Assembly (NCBI RefSeq): GCF_004920835.1 | Contig: NZ_QFHO01000029.1 | Location: 1-56,382 of the forward strand | Reading direction: 5' to 3' | DNA from: Stenotrophomonas maltophilia | GTDB lineage: Bacteria > Pseudomonadota > Gammaproteobacteria > Xanthomonadales > Xanthomonadaceae | DNA length: 56,382 nt | Shown here: positions 24,344 to 33,363 of the stretch, piece by piece | Numbering within the stretch: the first letter of the stretch is position 1 | Layout: each line of letters starts with the position of its first letter | Program-made: the position numbers and the translations under genes | Notes under the pieces: generated by a model | Database searches by the model: none | Told to the model about the DNA's origin: nothing | The model's input: the letters and a program-made list of their open reading frames with translations, nothing else

Positions 24344-27300
24344 AGCGAGCGATCGCCGTTGGACTGGGCCTGTTGTGGACCTCCCTGGCGATCGCCGCAC
24401 CTCCGGCGCTGCCGGCGCCGAAGGTGCTGGACGACTTCGACGACATCAGTGCCTGGAAGCTGGTGCTGTCCGACCAGGTCAGCGGTTCGCTGCGGCCGGT
24501 CAGCGGTGCCGGCGGCGGCCGCGCGCTGTGCCTGGATTACGACTTCCACAACGTCTCCGGCTACGTCGGCATCCGTCGCGCGCTGAACATCGAATACCCG
24601 GTCAACTATCGTTTTGGCTTCCAGCTGCGCGGTGACTCGCCGGGCAACGACCTGCAGTTCAAGCTGATCGACGCCAGCGGCGATAACGTCTGGTGGGTCA
24701 ACCGTCCTGGCTACGCCTTCCCCAAGACATGGACACCGGTCGAGTATCGCCGCCGCCAGATCGACAAGGCCTGGGGGCCGTCGCCCGAGAAGGAGATGTC
24801 GCGCAGCGCGGCGGTGGAGTTCACCCTCTACAGCAAGGTCGGTGGGCGCGGCACGGTGTGCTTCGACAAGCTGACCCTGCAGGGCCTGCCACCGCAGGAT
24901 GATTCGGCGCTGGTGCCGTCGGTGATCGCAGATACCGCGATGGCGCTGCAGGACCGCATGATCGATGGCAGGAGCGATACCTTCTGGATCAGTGGCGGGG
25001 TCAAGCAGCAGACCATCAGCCTGGACCTGCACAAGAGCCGCGAGATCGGTGGCGCGGTGATCGACTGGTTGCCGAACCTGGAGGCCCGCCGCTACACCGT
25101 GCGCACCTCCGAGGATGGCCGTGACTGGCGCACCGTGCGTGAGGTGACCAGTGGTGCCGGTGGCCGTGATTGGCTGGCGCTGCCGGATACCGATGCACGC
25201 TACGTGCGCTTCGACCTGCAGGATGGCCCGAACTGGCGCTACGGCATCCGTGACATCGCGCTCAAGCCGTTGGCCTTCGCCGCGACCCCGAACGCATTCC
25301 TGTCTTCGGTGGCCGCCGACCTGCCGCGCGGGTCGCTGCCGCGTGCCTACGTGGGCGAGCAGCCGTACTGGACCCTGCTGGGCCTCGATGGCGGCCAGGA
25401 GCAGGCGCTGATCAGCGAGGACGGCGCACTGGAGCCGGCCAAGGGCAGCTTCAGCATCGAGCCGTTCATCCGCCTCGATGGCAAGCTGCTGGACTGGTCC
25501 AAGGTCGCCATCACCCAATCGCTGCAGGACCACTACCTGCCGATCGCCAACGTCGATTGGGTACATGAGAAGGCCGGCCTGGCGGTAACCAGCTTCGTGC
25601 AGGGCACTCCCGAGCGCGCGCAGCTGATCGGTCGCTATCGTCTCAGCAACCCGGACAAGGTCGCGCACGAGTACACCCTGGCGCTGGCGATCCGCCCCTG
25701 GCAGGTCAACCCGCCGACACAGTTCCTCAACACCGTCGGTGGCTTCAGCCGCATCGATGCGCTGGATGTCGGCGAGCAGCTGGTGCGGATCAATGGCGAG
25801 CCGCGCATCTATCCGCTGCAGGTGCCGGACGCACGCTTCGCCAGCACCTTCGACGGCAAGCTGGATGTGATGCATCTGGCGGAGGGAAAGTATCCGGCCA
25901 CCACGACGGTGAAGGACAGCACCGGCATGGCGTCGGGCGCGCTGATGTATACGATCAGGCTGGAGCCCGGCCAGAGCCGCGAAGTGGCGGTGGTACTGCC
26001 GCAGACCGGAGGTTGGGCGCCGCAGGCACTGGACGTGGCCAAGGCCCAGGCCCAGGTGGCTGAACAGTGGCGGCAGAAACTGGGCGTGGTGTCGCTGCAG
26101 GTGCCGGCTGCCGGCCAAGCGCTGGTCGACACCCTCCGCACCGCGGTCGCGCACATGCTGATCTCTCGTGTTGGCCCGCGCCTGCAGCCGGGCACGCGGT
26201 CATATGCACGCAGCTGGATCCGAGACGGCGCGATGATTTCCGAAGGCCTGCTGCGCATGGGTCGCAGCGATGCCGTGCGCGACTACATCAACTGGTACGC
26301 GCCCTACCAGTTCGAGAATGGCAAGGTGCCGTGCTGCGTCGACGCGCGCGGCAGCGACCCGGTGCCGGAAAACGACAGCCACGGCGAGTTGATCTACAGC
26401 ATCGCCGAGTACGGCCGCTACACCGGCGACAGCACTTTCGTGGAACTGATGTGGCCGCACGTACAGGGCGCCTACACCTACATGGAGCAGCTGCGCGCCA
26501 GTGAGCGCACCGACGAGAACCGTGCGCGCAATCCGGCCTTCTACGGGATGATGCCGGCGTCGATCAGCCATGAGGGTTACTCGGCCAAGCCGATGCACTC
26601 GTACTGGGACAACTTCTGGGCGCTGCGTGGCTACAAGGATGCGGCGCAGCTGGCCACCCAGCTGGGCAAGGTTGAAGCGATGCAGATTGCCGAATCGCGC
26701 GACCAGTTCCGCGACGACCTGCAGGCGTCGCTGCTGTCGGCGATGCAGCAGCACAACATCGACTATCTCCCGGGCTCGGCCGAGCTGGGCGACTTCGACG
26801 CGACCTCGACCACCATCGCACTGGCCCCGGGCGGCGAGCAGGACCGGCTGCCACAGCAGGCGCTGGAGGCGACCTTCGAGCGCTACTGGAAGGAGTTCGT
26901 CGCCCGCCGTGACGGCAAGCGCGAGTGGAAGGACTACACGCCTTACGAATGGCGCAACGTGGCCGCGTTCGTACGCCTGGGCTGGCGCGACCGTGCCTGG
27001 CAGGCCACCGAGTTCTTCTTCAAGGATCGCGCGCCGCAGGCCTGGAACCAGTGGGCCGAAGTGGTCTCGCGTACGCCGCGCAAGCCGTTCTTCGTCGGCG
27101 ACCTGCCGCATGCCTGGGTGGCCTCGGACTTCGTGCGCTCGGCGCTGGACATGTTTGCTTACCACCGCGACATGGACGACGCGCTGGTGCTGGCCGCGGG
27201 CGTGCCGAGCGCGTGGCTGCAGGGCGAGGGCATTGCCGTGCAGGGCCTGCGCACACCGCAGGGCCAGCTCAACTATCGCCTGCAGCGCAGCGAAAAGCAG

Positions 27301-27507
27301 CTGGTGCTGGACGTGCAGCCGGGCCTGGTACCGCCGGTCGGTGGCGTGGTGCTGCCATGGCCATACGCGGGTGATCCGGGCGAGGCGACCATCAACGGCG
27401 AAACGGCCGAGTGGGTCAACAAGGAACTGCACGTGCACCAGTTGCCTGCGCGGGTCGAGATTGAAGTGCCAAGCGCGGTGCGCCGCGCAGAACGCAAGGG
27501 ACAGTAA
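24340..27507 (+). CDS. Large exported protein with discoidin-like and (alpha/alpha)6 domains, putative glycan-active enzyme
   Basis: A 1055-residue protein with a Sec signal peptide (about 1-20, SLAIAAPP). Residues about 28-190 look like a carbohydrate-binding jelly roll (LDDFDDISAWKLV). Residues about 190-310 resemble an F5/8-type discoidin domain (QDRMIDGRSDTFWISGG, then YVRFDLQDG and WRYGIRDIALKP). A beta-sandwich linker (about 320-565) precedes a C-terminal helical toroid (about 575-960) containing SWIRDGAMISEGLLRMG, NDSHGELIYSIAEYGRY and FVGDLPHAWVASDFVRS, a pattern like inverting GH15/GH63/GH133-type enzymes. I cannot place it in a named GH family. The ATGA overlap with the permease shows it belongs to the importer operon. 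Confidence 0.75.
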   Translation: MKRAIAVGLGLLWTSLAIAAPPALPAPKVLDDFDDISAWKLVLSDQVSGSLRPVSGAGGGRALCLDYDFHNVSGYVGIRRALNIEYPVNYRFGFQLRGDSPGNDLQFKLIDASGDNVWWVNRPGYAFPKTWTPVEYRRRQIDKAWGPSPEKEMSRSAAVEFTLYSKVGGRGTVCFDKLTLQGLPPQDDSALVPSVIADTAMALQDRMIDGRSDTFWISGGVKQQTISLDLHKSREIGGAVIDWLPNLEARRYTVRTSEDGRDWRTVREVTSGAGGRDWLALPDTDARYVRFDLQDGPNWRYGIRDIALKPLAFAATPNAFLSSVAADLPRGSLPRAYVGEQPYWTLLGLDGGQEQALISEDGALEPAKGSFSIEPFIRLDGKLLDWSKVAITQSLQDHYLPIANVDWVHEKAGLAVTSFVQGTPERAQLIGRYRLSNPDKVAHEYTLALAIRPWQVNPPTQFLNTVGGFSRIDALDVGEQLVRINGEPRIYPLQVPDARFASTFDGKLDVMHLAEGKYPATTTVKDSTGMASGALMYTIRLEPGQSREVAVVLPQTGGWAPQALDVAKAQAQVAEQWRQKLGVVSLQVPAAGQALVDTLRTAVAHMLISRVGPRLQPGTRSYARSWIRDGAMISEGLLRMGRSDAVRDYINWYAPYQFENGKVPCCVDARGSDPVPENDSHGELIYSIAEYGRYTGDSTFVELMWPHVQGAYTYMEQLRASERTDENRARNPAFYGMMPASISHEGYSAKPMHSYWDNFWALRGYKDAAQLATQLGKVEAMQIAESRDQFRDDLQASLLSAMQQHNIDYLPGSAELGDFDATSTTIALAPGGEQDRLPQQALEATFERYWKEFVARRDGKREWKDYTPYEWRNVAAFVRLGWRDRAWQATEFFFKDRAPQAWNQWAEVVSRTPRKPFFVGDLPHAWVASDFVRSALDMFAYHRDMDDALVLAAGVPSAWLQGEGIAVQGLRTPQGQLNYRLQRSEKQLVLDVQPGLVPPVGGVVLPWPYAGDPGEATINGETAEWVNKELHVHQLPARVEIEVPSAVRRAERKGQ

Positions 27508-27509
27508 CG

Positions 27510-28397
27510 ATGAAACAACAGGGGGCGAGGGCGCGCACGGTCGTGCGTGCCCTTGGGCTGGCCGTCGCGTTGGCACTGCCAGGCTTCACGATGGCGGCGG
27601 CAACGCCGGCAACGACGTTGCCGGCCGATACCGCCCATGCGTCGGGCATGAGCATGGTCACCTTCAATCTGCATCATGATCGCGAGGACTGGCCGAGCCG
27701 CCGGCGCAGCATCGTTGCCGAACTCAAGCGCCTGCAGCCCGATGCGATTGCCCTGCAGGAGGTGATCCAGCGCCGCACCCTGCGCAACCAGGCGCAGTGG
27801 CTGGCCAGCCAGCTCGGCTACACGTATCTGTTCGTTTCCACCGATCCGGTCGGGGCCCCGAAGCGCTATGGCAATGCGCTGCTGACCCGGCGCCCGGTGC
27901 TGGCCCGGAACGATCACCTGCTGCTGCCACTGGATGACTACCGCACCGTCGCCCATCTGCGCATCGACGTCGATGGCAGACCGGTGAACGTCTATGCCAC
28001 CCATCTCAATGAGCGCAGCGATGAAAGCGGCCAACGTATCCGTCGCACCCAGGTGGAGGATCTGCTGCGCTTCATCACGGCCACTTCCGCTGCGGCACCG
28101 GTGGTGATCGCAGGCGATTTCAACGCGCTGGTGGATGCCGGCGATCTGAGCGAACTGCGCAGCCACTACGGCGACAGCTACGGCAGCGTGCATGTCAACA
28201 CCGACCTGGCCGGGGTCAGTACGCTCAACCGCCACTATTACCAGGCGCCATCGCGGATCGATCACATCTTCTTTCAGCAGGATGAAATGGTGGCGCGCGA
28301 GGCGAGGATCCTGTTCGATCAGCCCGACGACAGCGGCCGCTGGGCCTCGGACCACTACGGCGTGTGGACCCGCCTGCAGTTCGCGCCGAAACCCTGA
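27510..28397 (+). CDS. Exported endonuclease/exonuclease/phosphatase-fold (EEP) phosphodiesterase
   Basis: A 295-residue protein with a signal peptide ending near residue 30. All EEP active-site residues are present: Asn53 (FNLHH), Glu84 (ALQEV), His165 (YATHL), Asp203 and Asn205 (AGDFN), Asp251 (RIDHIF) and Asp281-His282 (SDHYG). Members cleave phosphodiesters in nucleic acids, sphingomyelin or other head groups. It is the last gene of the glycan operon, two bases after the previous stop. One reading is removal of phosphodiester-linked substituents from a periplasmic glucan, which is inference. Confidence 0.88.
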   Translation: MKQQGARARTVVRALGLAVALALPGFTMAAATPATTLPADTAHASGMSMVTFNLHHDREDWPSRRRSIVAELKRLQPDAIALQEVIQRRTLRNQAQWLASQLGYTYLFVSTDPVGAPKRYGNALLTRRPVLARNDHLLLPLDDYRTVAHLRIDVDGRPVNVYATHLNERSDESGQRIRRTQVEDLLRFITATSAAAPVVIAGDFNALVDAGDLSELRSHYGDSYGSVHVNTDLAGVSTLNRHYYQAPSRIDHIFFQQDEMVAREARILFDQPDDSGRWASDHYGVWTRLQFAPKP

Positions 28398-28412
28398 CGC
28401 AGACACGCTTCG

Positions 28413-28469
28413 GTAGGTGCCAACCTTGGTTGGCACGAACCAACAGCGCCGACCAGGGTCGGCCTCTAC
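28413..28469. repeat. SMAG/REP element pair
   Basis: GTAG followed by a stem-loop (GTGCCAACC/GGTTGGCAC) and, 12 bases on, a second stem-loop ending in CTAC. The two copies are inverted with respect to each other, the dimer arrangement usual for SMAG repeats. It lies between the convergent EEP gene and rne. Confidence 0.85.
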
Positions 28470-28485
28470 CCAACGCACAAACAAA

Positions 28486-28521
28486 AACGACGGGGATCAT
28501 CGATCCCCGCCGTTTGGTTTT
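28486..28521. terminator. Bidirectional terminator of rne
   Basis: A stem centred on CGGGGATC/GATCCCCG with a three-base loop and outer AACG/CGTT pairing, flanked by an A run on one side and a T-rich stretch (TTTGGTTTT) on the other. It lies 18 bases beyond the rne stop. Confidence 0.85.
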
Positions 28522-28539
28522 CACGCGATCAAAGATCGA

Positions 28540-31500
28540 TCAGTTCGCCGGCGGCGTGCGCTTGGCGGCTTCTTCGTCTTCTTCGTCGGTCTTGGCTTCA
28601 GCAGCCTGGGCGGCAGCGTCGGTGTGGCCATCGGCGACCGGGTCGATCGACGGCGTCACCACCGCCTCGGCGACCGGTGCAGCGGCTTCCACCGGTGCGG
28701 CTTCCACCACTACCGCAGCGACCGGCTGTTCAGCGATCGGCGCGGTCTCGACGACCTGCGGCGCTTCAACCGCCGCGGCAGCTTCAACCACGATCGGCTT
28801 CGCTTCAGCCACCGGAGCGGCTTCAACCATGGCCGGCTTCGACTCGACCACCGGAGCGGCTTCAACCACCGCCGGCTTCGACTCGACCACCGGAGCGGCT
28901 TCAACCACCGCCGGCTTCGACTCGACCACCGGAGCGGCTTCAACCACCACCGGCTTCGCTTCGATCACCGGAGCGACCTCTTCCACGACCGGCTTTACTT
29001 CTGCCACCGGGGCGGCAACGGCGACCGGCTGTGCCGGGGTTGCTGCGTCGATGGCGTCGAGCATGCTGGTCTGCACCGGCGAGGATGCCGTTTCGGACTT
29101 GGCAATGGTCTCAACCGGGTCTGCGGTCTCGGCGACGGCCGGAACGGCGGCCTCGACCACGGCGCTGCTTACCACCGCGACCGGCGCGGCCACGACAGCT
29201 GCGGCGGCGCGGGCCGGCTTCTCTGCTTCGACGGCGGCCGGTTCGGCCTCGTCGTCGAAATCGAACTCCGGCTGCGAACGGGTCAGCTGGCTGACGCCGA
29301 CCGGAGCGGCCTCGCCGGTGTTGCCGACGTTCGGTTCGGTGCCGTCAGCGTCATCGCCTTCGTCACCGTCGTCCTGATCGTCGCCCAAGGCGTCATTGCC
29401 GGTGGCGTTCTCGGCGCCACCGCGGCGGCGGCGGCGGCCACCACGACGGCCACGACGACGACGGCTCGCGCCCTCGCCAGTCTGGTCGCCCGTGGCCTCG
29501 GCCGCAGCCTCTTCACCGGTCACGACAGCAGCTTCAGCCTCGGCGCCTGCGGCCATGGCGGTGTCGACCACCGGGGCAGCGTCCACCGGAGCGGCAGTGG
29601 CAACCGGTGCAACCGGTGCAGTGGCTTCCTGCGCGGTCACGGTATTGGCGACGGCCGCCGTCGCGGTCACCGCGGCGGCCGCGGTTGCCACTTCAGCAGC
29701 GGCTTCGGCGGCGTTGCGCTGCGGCTTTTCGGCCGGCTTGTCGCCGTCCTGCTGCGGACGCGGCTGCCGGGGTTGCTTCAGCTTCGGCTGCTGCTGCTGC
29801 GGGTTCTGGGCCTGCGGCTCGTTGCGCTGCTTGTTCTGCTGCGGCTGCTGCTGGCCGTCCTTCTGCTGATCCTTCTGCTTGCCCTGCTGCGGCTGCTGGG
29901 CATTACCAGTGCCAGGATTGGCGCCGTTGCCACCCTGGCGGCCGTCCTTGCGCTGCTCACCGCGGTCCTTGCGGTTGCCGCCGTCCTTCTGCTGCTGCGC
30001 ATTGCCGTTGCCGCGGCTGTCATCGCGACGGTCCTTGCGGTCCTTGTTGCGATCCTTGTTGCGGTCACGGCGGCCACCGTCCTGTTGCGGCTGGCGTGCG
30101 GCCGGAGCCGGTGCGGGCGCCGGTGCCGGCTCGCCGCCAAAGATGCGCTTCAGCCAGCCGACGACGCCACCACTGGCGGCTGCGGCCGGAGCGACTGCGG
30201 CCACTGGTGCCGGAGCCGGGGCTGCAGCCGGCTCCACTTCCTCACGCACCGGGGCGGGGGAGTTGTGCTTGACCTGGGTCACCATCGGCGGCGGAATGTT
30301 CAGCTGGCCCTTGGTCAGCGCGTGAACCGGCAGCTTGCGCGGGGTGCCGCGCTGGTAACTCGGCCTGCCACTTTCCTCGCCCAGCTCGTTGTCGCGCAGG
30401 CGGGTGACGGCGTAGTGCGGGGTGTGCAGCTGCTCATCGGCGACGATCACGATCGGCGCCTCGTGGCGCTGCTCGATCTCGCGCAGGGCGCTGCGCTTCT
30501 CGTTCAGCAGGTAATTGGCGATCTCCACCGGGGCCTGTACCAGCACCTGCCCGGTGTTCTCCTTCATCGCATGCTCTTCAGCGACGCGGATGATCGACAG
30601 CGACAGCGACTCGACGCTGCGCATGCGGCCGTGGCCGTCGCAACGCGGGCAGACGATCTGGCTCGACTCGCCCAGGCTCGGGCGCAGGCGCTGGCGGCTC
30701 ATTTCCAGCAGGCCGAAGCGCGAGATGCGGCCGACCTGCACGCGTGCACGGTCGTACTTCAGCGCGTTGGCGAGGCGGTTTTCGACCTCACGCTGGTGCT
30801 TGTTGGAGGCCATGTCGATGAAATCGATGACCACCAGGCCACCCAGGTCGCGCAGGCGCAGCTGGCGGGCCACTTCCTCAGCCGCTTCCAGGTTGGTCTG
30901 GAACGCGGTGTCCTCGATGTCGCTGCCCTTGGTGGCGCGCGAGGAGTTGACGTCGACGGCGGTCAGCGCTTCGGTCTGGTCGACCACGATCGAACCACCC
31001 GACGGCAGGCGCACGTTGCGCTCGTAGGCGCCCTCGATCTGCGATTCGATCTGGAAGCGGTTGAACAGCGGGATGTCGTCCTTGTAATGCTTGAGCTTGC
31101 GCAGGGTCTGCGGCATCACCTGCTGCATGAACTCCTTGGCGTGCTCGTACATCTCCTCGGTGTCCACCAGGATCTCGCCGATGTCGGCGCGCAGGTAGTC
31201 ACGGAGGGCGCGCACGATCAGGCGCGATTCCTGGTAGATCAGGAAGGGGGCCGGCTTGCTCAGGGCCGCTTCGGCGATCGCGCGCCAGACGTTGAGCAGG
31301 TAGTCCAGATCCCACTGCAGCTCTTCGGCATCGCGGCCGACGCCGGCGGTGCGGATGATCACGCCCATGTCGTCGGGGATGTTCAGCTTGTCCAGGGCGT
31401 CCTTCAGGGCGGCCCGGTCCTCGCCTTCGATGCGACGGGAGACACCGCCCGCGCTGGGCGAGTTCGGCATCAGCACCATGTAGCGGCCGGCCAGCGAGAT

Positions 31501-31854
31501 GAACGTGGTCAGGGCAGCGCCCTTGTTGCCGCGCTCTTCCTTGTCGACCTGGACAACGATTTCCTGGCCTTCCCTCAGCAGCTCGCGGATGCCGGCCTTG
31601 TTGTGGTCGACACCGGCCTGGAAATAGTCGCGGGAGATTTCCTTCAGCGGCAGGAAGCCATGGCGGCCGCCACCGTACTCAACGAAGGCCGCTTCCAGCG
31701 AGGGCTCGATGCGGAAGATCCGGCCCTTGTAGATGTTGGACTTCTTCTGTTCCTTCGACGGCTGTTCGATGTCGATGTCATACAACGACTGGCCATCCAC
31801 GATGGCAACACGCAGCTCTTCAGCCTGCGTGGCGTTGATCAGCATTCGCTTCAT
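28540..31854 (-). CDS. rne: Ribonuclease E
   Basis: A 1104-residue RNase E. The catalytic half has the S1 domain (about 38-120), the metal-binding aspartates Asp301 (LTAVDVNSS) and Asp344 (VVIDFID), and the zinc-link CPRC (402-405). A short amphipathic segment [12 protein letters not shown] (about 563-574) should anchor it to the inner membrane, as segment A does in E. coli. The C-terminal 530 residues are disordered: an Arg/Asp/Gln/Lys-rich region, an [16 protein letters not shown] patch (RNA binding) and Ala/Val/Glu/Pro repeats. It would scaffold RNA decay. It is divergent from rluC, as in E. coli. A leader hairpin covers its ribosome site. Confidence 0.97.
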   Translation of the reverse strand: MKRMLINATQAEELRVAIVDGQSLYDIDIEQPSKEQKKSNIYKGRIFRIEPSLEAAFVEYGGGRHGFLPLKEISRDYFQAGVDHNKAGIRELLREGQEIVVQVDKEERGNKGAALTTFISLAGRYMVLMPNSPSAGGVSRRIEGEDRAALKDALDKLNIPDDMGVIIRTAGVGRDAEELQWDLDYLLNVWRAIAEAALSKPAPFLIYQESRLIVRALRDYLRADIGEILVDTEEMYEHAKEFMQQVMPQTLRKLKHYKDDIPLFNRFQIESQIEGAYERNVRLPSGGSIVVDQTEALTAVDVNSSRATKGSDIEDTAFQTNLEAAEEVARQLRLRDLGGLVVIDFIDMASNKHQREVENRLANALKYDRARVQVGRISRFGLLEMSRQRLRPSLGESSQIVCPRCDGHGRMRSVESLSLSIIRVAEEHAMKENTGQVLVQAPVEIANYLLNEKRSALREIEQRHEAPIVIVADEQLHTPHYAVTRLRDNELGEESGRPSYQRGTPRKLPVHALTKGQLNIPPPMVTQVKHNSPAPVREEVEPAAAPAPAPVAAVAPAAAASGGVVGWLKRIFGGEPAPAPAPAPAARQPQQDGGRRDRNKDRNKDRKDRRDDSRGNGNAQQQKDGGNRKDRGEQRKDGRQGGNGANPGTGNAQQPQQGKQKDQQKDGQQQPQQNKQRNEPQAQNPQQQQPKLKQPRQPRPQQDGDKPAEKPQRNAAEAAAEVATAAAAVTATAAVANTVTAQEATAPVAPVATAAPVDAAPVVDTAMAAGAEAEAAVVTGEEAAAEATGDQTGEGASRRRRGRRGGRRRRRGGAENATGNDALGDDQDDGDEGDDADGTEPNVGNTGEAAPVGVSQLTRSQPEFDFDDEAEPAAVEAEKPARAAAAVVAAPVAVVSSAVVEAAVPAVAETADPVETIAKSETASSPVQTSMLDAIDAATPAQPVAVAAPVAEVKPVVEEVAPVIEAKPVVVEAAPVVESKPAVVEAAPVVESKPAVVEAAPVVESKPAMVEAAPVAEAKPIVVEAAAAVEAPQVVETAPIAEQPVAAVVVEAAPVEAAAPVAEAVVTPSIDPVADGHTDAAAQAAEAKTDEEDEEAAKRTPPAN
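28780..28974. repeat. Five tandem 39-bp units in the rne tail
   Basis: The 39-base unit encodes KPxVVEAAPVxEx (for example [13 protein letters not shown]). The three middle copies are nearly identical and the outer two are diverged. It is in frame, so copy-number changes only lengthen or shorten the disordered tail. Confidence 0.9.
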
Positions 31855-32262
31855 TGTTGCGTTCCTCGCAAGCGGCTACCGCGCGGAACGCCATGGGGTT
31901 TCGCCTCTGGACACGGTTCGCCGCCCATTCGCGCAAGCGCGGGGAGGGCGGCTTGGGTTTCCAGCGCTACGACACCACGGCAGGCCGCGGGAGCGCTTCA
32001 CTCTTATGGGTTTTGGGGTGTTACAAGGCCGCAGGCAGCTGTCAGCCAGGCTGGAGCGCCACGCGGGACATGTTCAGCACGGTTGTGTGTCAGACATCCG
32101 GCGATGGCCGGGAAGGCCGGTGAGCCGCTAACATGGCCGCCCCGCGGGCGGTGGTCGCGCACTGTGCCGGATTCGTCGGAAGCTGGGCTTCTGGCCCTGA
32201 GTAACTTCCAACGAAATCAATCCCTTATATCGCCCCCCGAGTGTAACAGAATAAACAGCCTG
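31855..32262. other. Divergent leader region of rne and rluC
   Basis: These 408 bases hold no gene. In E. coli the rne transcript has a long structured 5' leader through which RNase E represses its own synthesis, and the size here would allow the same. Near rluC, GTGTAACAGAATAAAC precedes the start and could include its promoter, but no pair of boxes is convincing. The only strong structure I found is the hairpin at 31859-31891. Confidence 0.5.
31859..31891 (-). promoter_or_regulatory. Hairpin enclosing the rne ribosome-binding site
   Basis: Read on the minus strand, GCGTTCC and GGAACGC pair over 7 bp with an inner GCGG/CCGC stem. The right arm contains most of the AGGAA ribosome site, which is eight bases from the rne ATG. 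Folding would therefore limit rne translation, and cleavage or unfolding would release it. Confidence 0.6.
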
Positions 32263-33237
32263 ATGACCGCCCAAGACCCCACCAAGCCCGCTGGCGACAA
32301 GCCTTCCGTGCGCATGATCACCGTTCCCGCCGACCGCGCCGGCCAGCGCCTGGACAATTTCCTGCTGGGCCAGCTGAAAGGCGCTCCGCGCAGCCTGGTC
32401 TACAAGCTGGTGCGCAGCGGCCAGGTGCGCGTGAATGGCGGCCGTGCCAAGGCCGAGCGGAAGCTGGAAGCGGGCGATGAGGTGCGTGTGCCGCCGGTTC
32501 GTCTCACTGAAGAGGGAGACAAGGCCGGCCCGCCGGAGGCGTTCATGCGCCGCCTGGAGCAGGCCATCGTCTTCGAGGATGCCCGCCTGCTGGCCCTGAA
32601 CAAGCCGACCGGCGTGGCCAGCCACGGTGGCAGCGGCATCAGCTTCGGCGCCATCGAGACCCTGCGCGCCCTGCGGCCGGGCCAGACCCTGGAGCTGGTC
32701 CACCGGTTGGATCGCGACACCTCGGGCCTGCTGATCGTGGCCAAGAAGCGCTCGGCGCTGAGCGAACTGCAGGCGCTGCTGCGTGAAGACCATGGCGCCG
32801 GCATCCGCAAGCGCTACCTGACCCTGCTGGCCGGGCGCATGCCCGACGGTGTGATGACGGTCGACGCGCCTCTGCACGTGGGCCTGCGCCAGGGCGGCGA
32901 GCGCCATGTGCAGGTCAATGCGATCGGCAAGGAATCGATCAGCCACTTCCGGGTGCTTGAGCGCCGCAGCGGCCATTCCTACTGCGAGGTGCGCATCGAA
33001 ACCGGCCGCACCCACCAGATCCGCGTGCATGCCCAGCATCTGGGGCACCCGGTGGCCGGTGACGACAAATACGGCGATCCTGCGGTCAACAAGCGGCTTC
33101 GTGAGCAGATCGGGCTGAAACGCCTGTTCCTGCACGCTGCGTCGCTGGAGTTCGCGCTGGACGCGGGCAAGACACCGTATGTGCTGAACGCGCCGCTGGC
33201 TGATGAGTTGGTCGAGGCGCTGGACCGGCTTCGCTGA
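32263..33237 (+). CDS. rluC: 23S rRNA pseudouridine synthase RluC
   Basis: A 324-residue RluA-family synthase. An S4 domain (about 27-85) precedes the catalytic domain, with the active-site aspartate Asp150 in HRLDRDTSGLLIVAKK and the GRTHQIRVH motif near residue 250. E. coli RluC makes pseudouridines 955, 2504 and 2580 of 23S rRNA. The frame stays open for 1282 codons upstream across rne, but ATG 32263 gives the family length. It is divergent from rne, as in E. coli. Confidence 0.95.
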   Translation: MTAQDPTKPAGDKPSVRMITVPADRAGQRLDNFLLGQLKGAPRSLVYKLVRSGQVRVNGGRAKAERKLEAGDEVRVPPVRLTEEGDKAGPPEAFMRRLEQAIVFEDARLLALNKPTGVASHGGSGISFGAIETLRALRPGQTLELVHRLDRDTSGLLIVAKKRSALSELQALLREDHGAGIRKRYLTLLAGRMPDGVMTVDAPLHVGLRQGGERHVQVNAIGKESISHFRVLERRSGHSYCEVRIETGRTHQIRVHAQHLGHPVAGDDKYGDPAVNKRLREQIGLKRLFLHAASLEFALDAGKTPYVLNAPLADELVEALDRLR

Positions 33238-33239
33238 AG

Positions 33240-33345
33240 GTAGCGCCGGGCCATGCTCGGCGTCTCCCCCTGTGGAATCGAGCCATGCTCGACTGCGCTT
33301 CGGTAGGGTCGCGCGGAAAGCCCATCGAGCAAGCTCGACTTTACG
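33240..33345. repeat. SMAG/REP-like palindromes downstream of rluC
   Basis: GTAG at 33240-33243 is followed by a stem of the form CGCCGGGC/GCTCGGCG, then two further palindromes built on CGAGC...GCTCG, with another GTAG at 33312-33315. Copies are more diverged than at the other sites. The cluster fills most of the gap before the convergent zupT. Confidence 0.65.
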
Positions 33346-33363
33346 GAGTGGGCCGCAAACCCC

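Noticed and set aside
28780..28974. Regular repeats in rne considered as a CRISPR array
   Set aside because: The 39-base units are contiguous with no unique spacers and encode an in-frame repeat peptide. The same holds for the 27-base units in rluB (10710-10844).
28417..33237. A 1606-codon open frame on the plus strand across rne and into rluC
   Set aside because: It is the antisense of the GC-rich rne gene joined in frame to rluC. The part before 32263 has no family features and RNase E on the minus strand is unmistakable, so only the rluC part is real.
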